Source of the DNA: Armatimonadota bacterium
Lineage (GTDB): Bacteria; Armatimonadota; Fimbriimonadia; Fimbriimonadales; ATM1
Reading direction: 5' to 3'
DNA length: 19,250 nt
NCBI GenBank assembly: GCA_013816225.1
Contig: JACDEQ010000005.1
Location: forward strand, 1 to 19,250
A program made the translations under genes and the position numbers. Below the pieces are notes generated by a model. It ran no database searches. It was not told the origin of the DNA and saw only the letters and a program-made list of their open reading frames with translations. Below are positions 6,809 through 12,621 of this stretch, piece by piece. Position 1 is the first letter of the stretch. Each line of letters begins with the position of its first letter.

Positions 6809-7378
6809 TTAGGCTCCGAACTTCTTACGGAGCCACTCGAATACGGCTCGTTGCTCATCTATCCCGGCGCGGCGCACTTGGGAGAGCAACCAGATACCGG
6901 TAGGCTTCTCCCCGGTGATGTTCTTCGCGCCTTGGTTGCAGGTCGAACAGAGAGCGCGAAGGTTCGATAGTTCATCCTTGCCTCCAAGGTTCTTGTCCTT
7001 GATATGACCGATATGAAGTCGCACCGTTCGCCCGGTGTCCGGGTCAATGTCGCCGGGAGTAAGTCCGCACATCTGGCAAGTGAAGCCGTTACGGTCTAGC
7101 ACTTCCGCCCGGAGCTTCGCGGAAATGGGGCGACCGAACACTATTCCTTCATTCGGCGTTGGTGCCTCTTTGAGGATGTATTGGCCCGGACTCAGTTCGA
7201 TCGTGTCGTTATGCGTGAGAATTTGCCAGCCTTCATCCTCTCGAAGTTCACGGACGCGCCGTGCCCATTCGCTTACGTTCGACCCTGCGGCGTCTCGAAG
7301 TTGGTGCGAGGTGACGACTTCGCCGACGTGCGCTAGTAGATACTCACGAATCCGTTGCTTCGACCCCGGCCTACGCAT
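6809..7378 (-). CDS. HNH nuclease with N-terminal winged helix (probable restriction endonuclease)
   Basis: 189 aa. Residues about 6-60 form a winged helix domain (SKQRIREYLLAHVGEVVTSH, VSEWARRVRELRE), probably for DNA recognition. Residues about 88-153 are an HNH domain: zinc ligands C101-x2-C104 and C144-x2-C147, the LHIGHIKDKNLGG segment with H122 and H125, and N139 in LSNLRALC. This beta-beta-alpha-metal fold cleaves DNA. The start codon lies inside the last codons of the methyltransferase (8-nt overlap ATGCGTAG), so translation is probably coupled. Next to a cytosine methyltransferase in a mobile element the simplest reading is a type II restriction enzyme. A solitary or modification-dependent nuclease is possible. 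The recognition site cannot be read from sequence. Confidence 0.85.
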   Translation of the reverse strand: MRRPGSKQRIREYLLAHVGEVVTSHQLRDAAGSNVSEWARRVRELREDEGWQILTHNDTIELSPGQYILKEAPTPNEGIVFGRPISAKLRAEVLDRNGFTCQMCGLTPGDIDPDTGRTVRLHIGHIKDKNLGGKDELSNLRALCSTCNQGAKNITGEKPTGIWLLSQVRRAGIDEQRAVFEWLRKKFGA

Positions 7379-8069
7379 AGGCTAGTAGCTTATCTGACGG
7401 GCGTCCAAGGCTCAAATGGCGAAGCAGCGCCTTGCCGACGAACTCGGCATATGCCGGAGGAATGGCCTCGTTCAATTCGTTCTTGGTCATCCAATCAATG
7501 CCCATAGCCTCTCTTGCGGCGGCCACGGAACAGTTACCGCCGCCTGTGACCTGAACGAAATCGCTCCACTCGTCAGTCTTGCCGTAGTGCGCCTTGCGCC
7601 GGTCGAATGTGTGAACCTTGGGGTGCTTCTTGTGCGGCGGTGCTTCGATCAAAAAGTTAGCCTCAAAAAGCCGGTGCCGAATCACTCGCAGTTCGGGAAA
7701 CATCGTTCCGCACAAAACGATTGGGTTTATGAGTGGTGCGCCGTCTACATTCTCAATGACGTAGGGCAGGCCTGTACCCTCCAGCATTTCGCGGACAGGC
7801 TCAATGAGTCGCGGCCAGTCGTCGGCGTTCTTGTTTCGCTTCGCTAGATCGGAATAGGACTGGCAAGGCGGCGACGCGTGAATTGCATCGAAGGAGGCTA
7901 GAAAGTCCGCGTCTAGCGTGAGTGCGTCGGCCTGAACGAACTCAAAAGGGTAGTTCCGCTGTAGCTTTATGTCCACGCCAACAACATCAAAACCCGCGCG
8001 ATTGTAACCGACGCCTGCACCACCGGCGCAACAAAAGAGGTCTAGGAGGCGTGGAGCAGCGGCGGTCAT
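7371..8069 (-). CDS. Compact C5-cytosine DNA methyltransferase
   Basis: 232 aa, short for this family (usually 300-450). It transfers a methyl group from S-adenosylmethionine to C5 of cytosine. Motif I is LLDLFCCAGGAGVGY (8-22); motif IV holds the catalytic cysteine in SPPCQSYS (C69); motif VI is ENV (106-108); motif VIII is RHRLF (131-135); motif X is about 198-216 (ELNEAIPPAYAEFVGKALL). The target recognition region between VIII and X is only about 60 residues. The size and motif style are like phage-type Dcm methyltransferases. It overlaps the HNH nuclease by 8 nt and lies 45 nt after the RHH-like gene. I see no Shine-Dalgarno at its ATG. The likely role is to protect DNA from the neighbouring nuclease. 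Confidence 0.9.
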   Translation of the reverse strand: MTAAAPRLLDLFCCAGGAGVGYNRAGFDVVGVDIKLQRNYPFEFVQADALTLDADFLASFDAIHASPPCQSYSDLAKRNKNADDWPRLIEPVREMLEGTGLPYVIENVDGAPLINPIVLCGTMFPELRVIRHRLFEANFLIEAPPHKKHPKVHTFDRRKAHYGKTDEWSDFVQVTGGGNCSVAAAREAMGIDWMTKNELNEAIPPAYAEFVGKALLRHLSLGRPSDKLLAYA

Positions 8070-8109
8070 AGTGAAGAGACGTTTTACCCTAGGCTCACGC
8101 CGCTAAAAT

Positions 8110-8131
8110 AGTTATCATTCAGTTATCTTTT
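8110..8131. promoter_or_regulatory. Repeated AGTTATC motif before the methyltransferase gene
   Basis: AGTTATC occurs at 8110-8116 and 8121-8127, 11 bp apart; the second copy is within AGTTATCTTTT (8121-8131), an 11-base match to 8374-8384 upstream of the RHH-like gene. The spacing of about one helical turn is typical of operators for small dimeric repressors. The second copy lies in the last codons of the RHH-like gene. Confidence 0.4.
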
Positions 8132-8351
8132 GGTTGCCTTTTTTGAGGATTTTTTCGCGGCTCGGATGCGGCTGATAGACCTCGCCACGCTCAATTTCGG
8201 CTTGATGCACGTATTCGAGAAGGGCCAAGTTCACGGTATCTTGGTATTGCTTGCGTTCCCAAAGACAATAGTCGGCGAGCTTTAGCAAGGTAGAAGATGG
8301 CAGCCGGTACCCTTTCTGAAGGAACTCGGAGCGGGAAGGATCGACTGGCAT
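8115..8351 (-). CDS. Small ribbon-helix-helix-like protein, putative regulator
   Basis: 78 aa with a good Shine-Dalgarno (AGGTGAG, minus strand) 5-6 nt before the ATG. Residues about 14-50 (GYRLPSSTLLKLADYCLWER, then KQYQDTVNLALLEYVHQ) follow the pattern of a ribbon-helix-helix DNA-binding unit: short strand, LPxxT turn, helix, connector, helix with regular hydrophobics. A lysine-rich tail follows. It is first in the run RHH > methyltransferase > HNH. A repeated motif (AGTTATCTTTT) before this gene and before the methyltransferase suggests that it could regulate both, in the role that C proteins play in other restriction-modification systems. That is inference; an antitoxin-like or transposition-related role is possible. 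Confidence 0.65.
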   Translation of the reverse strand: MPVDPSRSEFLQKGYRLPSSTLLKLADYCLWERKQYQDTVNLALLEYVHQAEIERGEVYQPHPSREKILKKGNQKITE

Positions 8352-8368
8352 GGCTCACCTATTGTAAT

Positions 8369-8386
8369 CAAAAAGTTATCTTTTTG
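8369..8386. promoter_or_regulatory. Perfect 7-bp inverted repeat upstream of the RHH-like gene
   Basis: CAAAAAG-TTAT-CTTTTTG (8369-8386) is a perfect inverted repeat 17 bp before the RHH-like start codon and includes AGTTATCTTTT shared with 8121-8131. It is in an AT-rich stretch where the promoter is expected. Candidate operator. Confidence 0.45.
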
Positions 8387-8427
8387 TGATCCAATCGGCT
8401 CGGCGCTCCCGTCTGAATAAATGGAAA

Positions 8428-8453
8428 GGGCTGTTCTCACTAGAGAACAGCCC
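8428..8453 (-). terminator. Intrinsic terminator-like hairpin between transposase and restriction-modification genes
   Basis: GGGCTGTTCTC-ACTA-GAGAACAGCCC is a perfect 11-bp stem with a 4-nt loop. On the minus strand it is followed by a T-rich stretch (TTTCCATTTATT), which is what a Rho-independent terminator for leftward transcription would have; the other side lacks a T run. It would stop transposase transcripts before the RHH/methyltransferase/HNH genes. Confidence 0.7.
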
Positions 8454-8463
8454 AACGAATCGG

Positions 8464-8531
8464 AGCCGCCGTTTGGAGTGAACCTTGAACTCTCCGGGGA
8501 GGACCGGTGTTACAAAGGTAGCACGGCGGCT
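8464..8531. other. Structured segment with a 9-bp closing stem (possible RNA element)
   Basis: AGCCGCCGT (8464-8472) and ACGGCGGCT (8523-8531) are perfect complements enclosing a 50-nt interior. Inside are CTCCGGGGAG and, on the plus strand, GTGTTAC-AAAG-GTAGCAC (7 bp with one G-U) whose last two bases overlap the closing stem. On the minus strand this segment precedes the terminator hairpin by about 10 nt. It lies in the longest interval without a CDS (8352-8610). It may be a folded leader or attenuator, or part of the element's own ends; no known RNA family is recognised. Confidence 0.3.
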
Positions 8532-8610
8532 TCAACACTCAAGACGATTTTGCGCTTCTGATCGCCGCAAAACTTCCGCCTAAAACACTCGGGAACGCGC
8601 TAGCCGAAGT

Positions 8611-8787
8611 CTAGCCTTCCTTGGCCCGACGTGCCCGGTCCTCTGCTGCTCGTCGGGCTAGCTCGGCTTTCGATACCTTTAGCACTTTCCGTAGCGTTTG
8701 GTCGAGCTTCACCATTCCCGGCTTTTGCTCGAACTCCGCGCGTTGGTCGTCTTTTCCAGTCTGTTTCGGTTTCCGCTTCACCTTCAT
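8611..8787 (-). CDS. 58-aa basic protein coupled to the transposase
   Basis: The ATG (8787-8785) overlaps the transposase TGA as ATGA, the usual mark of translational coupling, and the frame runs 58 codons to a TAG at 8613-8611. The protein starts MKVKRKPKQTGKDDQRAEFE and ends in a helix rich in Ala, Arg and Lys (VSKAELARRAAEDRARRAKE). The charged basic ends and the mid-region KPGMVKLDQTLRKVLKVSK suggest a small helical, possibly DNA-binding protein. Similar short downstream ORFs are seen with some ISXO2/IS1595 transposases, but I cannot name a family. It may be an accessory transposition factor. The overlap with the stop codon makes it a more credible gene than its length alone would. Confidence 0.6.
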   Translation of the reverse strand: MKVKRKPKQTGKDDQRAEFEQKPGMVKLDQTLRKVLKVSKAELARRAAEDRARRAKEG

Positions 8788-9755
8788 TGAACCCGCTCCT
8801 TGCCCGTCAGGGCGGCGTAGGTTAGACGCCTTCCCGTAGCATTTACGACAACTTGCTCGAACCTGTTCGCGTCGTTGCCTTTGCGCTCATTGTAGCGGAA
8901 TGCCTGCTCGTCTAGGTAGCGGAACAGGTGGAACGGCTCCACGCTTACGTACGTGCCGCTGATCGTGCGCTTCAAGAGGCTCCAGTAGTTTTCGATTCCG
9001 TTCGTGTGAACTTGCCCAGCAACATAGCTGACGGCGTGATCGATAACCGAGTGCCTATACCAATTGTAGAGCGCCGAATACGAGCCGTGCGCGTCCGTGT
9101 AAATGTCCGACTCGAACTTGACGTTGCGTATAAACATGGCCTGTACGCGCCCCTGACGCGTGTCCGGGATATGGAGCGTTCGAACCTTGCCGCCGCGCTC
9201 CAAGAAGCCTAGGACGATGTCCTTGCCTACCTGTCCGCCCGTTCTAGCGTCGAGGCCGCGCCGAATCTTAGCCTTACGCTTATCTGAGTGCATGTTCTTA
9301 GCCTTTCCGCCTATATACGTCTCGTCAACTTCGACGCCTGAAACGTCGGGTCCGCCGAGCTTTTCGTATGACCCATTCTGCATGGCTAGCCGGATTCTGT
9401 GGAGCATGAACCAAGCCGTCTTTTGCGTGACCCCTAAGCCTCTGTGAATCTCGTAGGAACTAATCCCGTTCTTGGCGTTCGTGATCATCCATATGGCCGG
9501 GAGCCACTTCGAGAATCCGATAGGCGACGCTTCGAAGATTGAACCCGTCTTAGCTGAGAACTGCTCCCCGCAGTCGTTGCAACGGAACCGGAGCCGCGAT
9601 TCGATTAGGTGAATCTTGCCCGTGCCACCACAGTGCGGACAGGTAACCCCGTCCGGCCAACGCCGCGCGACGAAGTAGTTCCAAGCCGTGCGCTCATCCG
9701 CAAAGTGTCGAATGACTTCGAGGAGTGTTTCAGGAGTAGAAAGATCGCTGTTCAC
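8784..9755 (-). CDS. IS1595-family (ISXO2-like) transposase
   Basis: 323 aa from a GTG at 9755. The N-terminal zinc ribbon has C39-x2-C42 and C59-x2-C62 (CPHCGG, CNDCGEQF), followed by a helix-turn-helix-like region (about 95-122) and the ISXO2-like DDE domain: D144 in VEVDETYIGG, D221 in YTDAHGSY and the NGIENYW block with N252 and E255. The longer in-frame ORF begins at 9866, outside the element in the parS region, so it cannot be the native start. TATAAT at 9762-9767 lies 6 nt before the GTG, which suggests a leaderless transcript. All catalytic landmarks are intact, so the element may still be active. It ends ATGA-overlapped with the 58-aa ORF. Confidence 0.93.
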   Translation of the reverse strand: MNSDLSTPETLLEVIRHFADERTAWNYFVARRWPDGVTCPHCGGTGKIHLIESRLRFRCNDCGEQFSAKTGSIFEASPIGFSKWLPAIWMITNAKNGISSYEIHRGLGVTQKTAWFMLHRIRLAMQNGSYEKLGGPDVSGVEVDETYIGGKAKNMHSDKRKAKIRRGLDARTGGQVGKDIVLGFLERGGKVRTLHIPDTRQGRVQAMFIRNVKFESDIYTDAHGSYSALYNWYRHSVIDHAVSYVAGQVHTNGIENYWSLLKRTISGTYVSVEPFHLFRYLDEQAFRYNERKGNDANRFEQVVVNATGRRLTYAALTGKERVQ

Positions 9756-9761
9756 TCCTAT

Positions 9762-9767
9762 ATTATA
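9762..9767 (-). promoter_or_regulatory. -10 box (TATAAT) of the transposase gene
   Basis: Perfect TATAAT on the minus strand, 6 nt from the GTG at 9755 and 8 bp inside the right terminal repeat. The -35 region would lie within the terminal inverted repeat, but no good -35 hexamer is seen. AGGAG directly touches the GTG, too close to serve as a Shine-Dalgarno. Confidence 0.6.
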
Positions 9768-9775
9768 CCACGAAT

Positions 9776-9798
9776 TGTGCACTAAGTATATTATTGCC
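9776..9798 (-). repeat. Right terminal inverted repeat of the transposon (23 bp)
   Basis: Perfect reverse complement of 6752-6774. It ends in ...TATTGCC at 9798, followed directly by the target duplication. Confidence 0.93.
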
Positions 9799-9806
9799 CA
9801 ATGTTT
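9799..9806. repeat. Right copy of 8-bp target site duplication (CAATGTTT)
   Basis: Identical to 6744-6751. Its last five bases (TGTTT) are the first five of the intact parS site at 9802-9817. Confidence 0.92.
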
Positions 9807-9817
9807 CACGTGAAACA
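9802..9817. other. parS centromere site (ParB binding site)
   Basis: TGTTTCACGTGAAACA is a perfect palindrome and matches the canonical bacterial chromosomal parS at all 16 positions. ParB/Spo0J loads here and spreads to guide chromosome segregation; such sites cluster near the replication origin in most bacteria. It lies between the transposon's right end and the DUF512 gene, over that gene's -35 region. The parA and parB genes are not in the window. Confidence 0.9.
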
Positions 9818-9830
9818 GCCTGGTCTCGGG

Positions 9831-9836
9831 TTTAAT
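9831..9836 (+). promoter_or_regulatory. Leaderless-type -10 box (TTTAAT) of the DUF512 gene
   Basis: TTTAAT ends 7 nt before the ATG at 9844 and no Shine-Dalgarno is present. With a 17-bp spacer the -35 (9808-9813) falls inside parS and is a poor match to consensus. Confidence 0.45.
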
Positions 9837-9843
9837 CGGATAG

Positions 9844-11199
9844 ATGTCCGAACTCGTGATGGCCAAGAACCAAGGCCTTGTCGTAAGTGCTGTCGACCCC
9901 GGATCGCCGGCTGCGCGTGCAGGGTTCGAGCCTCGCGACGTCCTTCGCCGGATCGACGGCCACGCGGTGAACGACGTCGTCGACCTCCGGTATCGCGCGA
10001 GCCAAGAGGAGTTCGAAATCGAGTTTGTTCGAGACGGCGTCTTTCAAACGGTGCTCGTCGAGCGGGCGTGGGGCGAGGACCTCGGCTTCGATTTCACCTT
10101 CGAACTGGCCGACCAAATCCATACGTGCGATAACAAGTGCGTCTTCTGCTTCATCCATCAGATGCCCAAAGGCATGCGCAAGAGCCTCTATCTGATGGAT
10201 GACGATTTCCGGCTCAGCTTCCTTCACGGCAACTACGTGACGCTCACGAATATGGGCGACGAGGAGTTCGAACGTACCAAGGAGCAAGGTCTCTCCCCGC
10301 TTTACGTGAGCGTGCACGCGGCAGATGCGCGGCTCAGGGGCTTCATGCTCGGCCGTCCGGCGCCCGAACCTATCATTCCGCGCCTCAAAGACCTAAATCG
10401 GAGCGGTATCAACGTCCACTGCCAGATCGTCCTTTGTCCAGGTTTAAACGACGGCAAAGCGCTCGACACGACTATCGAGCAGCTAGCCGAGCTTCACACC
10501 AAGCGAACGGGCCTCCAAGGCGGCGTAGTTAGTGTAGCGATCGTTCCAGTTGGGCTGAGCAAGTTTAGGCACAATCTCTACCCAGTCAGAAGGGTGACGC
10601 CCGAATACAGCCGCGACCTGCTCGCCCAGGTTCGCCACTGGCATCTGAAACTTGAACCGACTTTAAGTACCCGGTTCGTCTTTCCCAGTGATGAGTGGTT
10701 CTTCTATGCGGGCCGCCCAGTGCCGCCGAGACCTTGGTATGAGAACTTCCCCCAGTTCGAAGACGGCGTTGGAACCTGCCGGCTATTCCTCGACCAGGCT
10801 AAACGTGGTTACGGGAAGCTCCCCGAACGGATCGATAAGCCTCTTCATATTACTTTGGTAACAGGTTTGCTGCCTTCAGAGGTGATTCGCAATTTCGCCG
10901 CTCGCCTTTCCCAGGTTCAAAACCTGTCGGCCGATGTTTGCGCCGTAATCAACGATTTCTTTGGCCACGGGATCACGATCGCGGGACTGCTCACCGGCCA
11001 AGATGTGATCAAAGCGCTAGAAGACCACAAACCGAAAGGGATTGTGACCATACCGGATATCACGCTGAAGGACGATTACCTCTTCCTCGACAATCTAACA
11101 CTCGACGACCTCCGCGTGCAGACAGGATACGACATCAGGGTTTGTCCTTGTCGAGCCAAGGAATTTCTCGCGAGATGGCTTCCCGAAAACGTTGCCTAG
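9844..11199 (+). CDS. PDZ / radical-SAM-like / DUF512 protein (COG1625)
   Basis: 451 aa, the usual length for the family. Residues about 10-75 are a PDZ domain (GLVVSAVDPGSPAARAGFEP, DVLRRIDGH). C95-x3-C99-x2-C102 (HTCDNKCVFCFIHQMPKGMR) is the radical-SAM-like iron-sulfur motif; residues about 110-310 form the barrel and about 330-445 the DUF512 domain (CRLFLDQAK, LVTGLLPSEVI, GHGITIAGLLTGQDVI, IPDITLKDDYLFLDNLTLDD). The function of the family is not established; it is often annotated as an Fe-S oxidoreductase related to NifB/MoaA. The stop codon shares the palindrome CTAG with that of cdsA (convergent, 4-bp overlap). Its expression may be affected by ParB because parS covers the -35 region. 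Confidence 0.93.
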   Translation: MSELVMAKNQGLVVSAVDPGSPAARAGFEPRDVLRRIDGHAVNDVVDLRYRASQEEFEIEFVRDGVFQTVLVERAWGEDLGFDFTFELADQIHTCDNKCVFCFIHQMPKGMRKSLYLMDDDFRLSFLHGNYVTLTNMGDEEFERTKEQGLSPLYVSVHAADARLRGFMLGRPAPEPIIPRLKDLNRSGINVHCQIVLCPGLNDGKALDTTIEQLAELHTKRTGLQGGVVSVAIVPVGLSKFRHNLYPVRRVTPEYSRDLLAQVRHWHLKLEPTLSTRFVFPSDEWFFYAGRPVPPRPWYENFPQFEDGVGTCRLFLDQAKRGYGKLPERIDKPLHITLVTGLLPSEVIRNFAARLSQVQNLSADVCAVINDFFGHGITIAGLLTGQDVIKALEDHKPKGIVTIPDITLKDDYLFLDNLTLDDLRVQTGYDIRVCPCRAKEFLARWLPENVA

Positions 11200-12044
11200 A
11201 GCCGAACAAGGGCGAAGAGCGTGGCGACAGCCGGCGCCGAGTACAGCAACGAGTCGAACCTGTCCAGCACGCCGCCATGCCCGGGAAGAAGATTCCCGCT
11301 GTCCTTGACTCCAAGGCGCCGCTTCCAAGCGCTTTCGTATAGGTCGCCGACCTGCCCCAGGACGCCCACGATAGCGCCCACGCCAAGCCCGAGATAGGGC
11401 CCGATCGGTGACCCTTGATCGTCACCAAATAGCGGCCCGACGGCGAACCCCACAACGCTCGCGGCGACGAAGTTTGCGATCGCACCTTCCCACGTCTTGT
11501 TCGGTGAGATGGCAGCTGCCAATTTGCGCCGGCCGAACGCCCGCCCGATAATAAATGCTGCCGTATCTCCAGCCCACAAGCACAGAAAGAGCAGCAGAAT
11601 CACTGAGCCATCCGTGATTGATGCCCCTAAATCAGCGGGAAGATTGTTTTGTCCAGAGTGGACGGTAAGTTCAATGCTTCGTAGCCAAGTGAGCAACCCA
11701 AGAGGCAAGAATAGCCAGGCAAATTGCCTCGTTACAATTGGCCGCTCAGGGTCTAAGAGAAGGATGTAGTCGAAGGGAAGAAGGAGAATGAATGCTATTG
11801 CGAAGACGAAGTCAAGGCGAATCTCTCCGATTAGCGGAACGGGGAGCAGACAGACGATGATCAACACGAGCGCCAATGTCCAGGCCCACCACTTCTTCGC
11901 TACCCCCTCTACCGAGTTGAACTCCCAGAACATGGCGGCCCCGATCAGAAGGATCATGAGCCGAAGGGGCCAAACCGAAGTCGAAATCGAAACCCAGACG
12001 AGCACCGGGATACCGACAACCGCAGTCGCAACGCGGGCGAGCAT
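11196..12044 (-). CDS. cdsA: Phosphatidate cytidylyltransferase (CDP-diacylglycerol synthase)
   Basis: 282 aa. It makes CDP-diacylglycerol from CTP and phosphatidic acid at the inner membrane, the branch point for bacterial phospholipids. It is a polytopic membrane protein with hydrophobic segments from residue 3 onward. The CdsA signature is at about 238-264 (SAWKRRLGVKDSGNLLPGHG followed by GVLDRFD), with the upstream blocks AGDTAAFIIGRAFGRRKL (158-175) and SPNKTWEG (180-187). The start chosen is the ATG at 12044, which overlaps the carbonic anhydrase stop as TGATG; a longer frame to 12374 is only the shadow of that gene. Last gene of a DinB > carbonic anhydrase > cdsA run. Confidence 0.95.
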   Translation of the reverse strand: MLARVATAVVGIPVLVWVSISTSVWPLRLMILLIGAAMFWEFNSVEGVAKKWWAWTLALVLIIVCLLPVPLIGEIRLDFVFAIAFILLLPFDYILLLDPERPIVTRQFAWLFLPLGLLTWLRSIELTVHSGQNNLPADLGASITDGSVILLLFLCLWAGDTAAFIIGRAFGRRKLAAAISPNKTWEGAIANFVAASVVGFAVGPLFGDDQGSPIGPYLGLGVGAIVGVLGQVGDLYESAWKRRLGVKDSGNLLPGHGGVLDRFDSLLYSAPAVATLFALVRL

Positions 12045-12619
12045 CAGAGACGGATGACCTCGCCGGTCTCCATCTCGTAAAGCATCGGCACGGGAACGAT
12101 GCGATCGGCGCGGAGCGCGGGCCGAAGCGCCTGGCTCTCCATCGAAAGGTGTTCGATAGTCTGGTGAACGTTCTGAATGACGGCCTCCCGCCACAAATCG
12201 GCAGGCGCCGAGCGCGAAGCGCGCATAACGGCTGAAGAAACACGAAGCCGAAGAGAACCGCCGGTGCCTGTCGTCTTGCCTTGGACCACTTCTCCGACCG
12301 CCAAACAGCCTGTGTGGCCCATCACCAGGAGCAGCGGCACGTTGTACAGGCCGACGGCTATCTCGACCATCCACTTTGCCGAGTCGCTGGCGACGTTCCC
12401 CGGAACCCGGCTAACGAATAGCCTCCCAAGTGGCTGATCGAACAGAATCTCCGGCGCCACACGGGAGTCGGAGCACGTGACTACCGCCGCGATGGGCGAT
12501 TGCTCGCTCGCAAGCCCTGCAAGGCACGCGGAGCTATATTGAGAATGGGACGAGCGGGCCTCTCTAAACCGCCGGTTTCCGTCAAGAAGCTCCGCCAGCA
12601 CCCGCTCGCCCTCGTGCAC
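12044..12619 (-). CDS. Beta-class carbonic anhydrase
   Basis: 191 aa. It interconverts CO2 and bicarbonate in the cytoplasm, for example to supply bicarbonate to carboxylases. Zinc ligands are C49 (VTCSDSR), H102 and C105 (GHTGC), with the conserved Asp-Arg pair D51/R53 in CSDSR. The block RLFVSRVPGNVA (66-77) is also typical. The start used is a GTG at 12619, 15 bp after the DinB-like stop; no strong Shine-Dalgarno. The TGA overlaps the cdsA ATG by one base (TGATG), so the two are probably translated together. A link with lipid synthesis could be through bicarbonate for acetyl-CoA carboxylase, but that is inference. Confidence 0.93.
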   Translation of the reverse strand: MHEGERVLAELLDGNRRFREARSSHSQYSSACLAGLASEQSPIAAVVTCSDSRVAPEILFDQPLGRLFVSRVPGNVASDSAKWMVEIAVGLYNVPLLLVMGHTGCLAVGEVVQGKTTGTGGSLRLRVSSAVMRASRSAPADLWREAVIQNVHQTIEHLSMESQALRPALRADRIVPVPMLYEMETGEVIRL

Positions 12620-12621
12620 GC

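Larger units (their letters stand above)
6752..9798 (-). mobile_element. IS1595-family transposon carrying a restriction-modification module (3,047 bp)
   Basis: Bounded by 23-bp perfect terminal inverted repeats (6752-6774 and 9776-9798, starting GGCAATAATATACTTAGTGC) and an 8-bp duplication CAATGTTT (6744-6751, 9799-9806). All genes point leftwards: an ISXO2-like transposase, a 58-aa coupled ORF, a ribbon-helix-helix-like protein, a C5-cytosine methyltransferase and an HNH nuclease. Intact transposase, perfect ends and identical duplications imply a recent insertion. Removing the element and one duplication rebuilds GCCAATGTTTCACGTGAAAC, that is, an uninterrupted parS. IS1595 elements are known to carry passenger genes, including methyltransferases; this one seems to carry a full pair. 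Confidence 0.93.

Noticed and set aside
8464..8531. tRNA-like gene (68 nt, closing stem of 7-9 bp, loop TTTGTAA on the minus strand)
   Set aside because: Neither strand gives a consistent D-arm, 5-bp anticodon stem or T-arm, and no CCA-like end follows; kept only as a structured segment.
8621..8839. Plus-strand ORFs of 64-72 aa at the transposase end
   Set aside because: They are opposite the 58-aa ATGA-coupled frame and the transposase terminus and have no supporting start signal.
9756..9866. N-terminal extension of the transposase (long ORF to 9866)
   Set aside because: It reads through the terminal repeat and parS (FHVKH is just the translation of parS); the start must be inside the element, at the GTG 9755.
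12045..12374. N-terminal extension of cdsA to 12374
   Set aside because: This part overlaps the carbonic anhydrase gene in another frame and is arginine/serine-rich, with no resemblance to CdsA; TGATG coupling supports the ATG at 12044.
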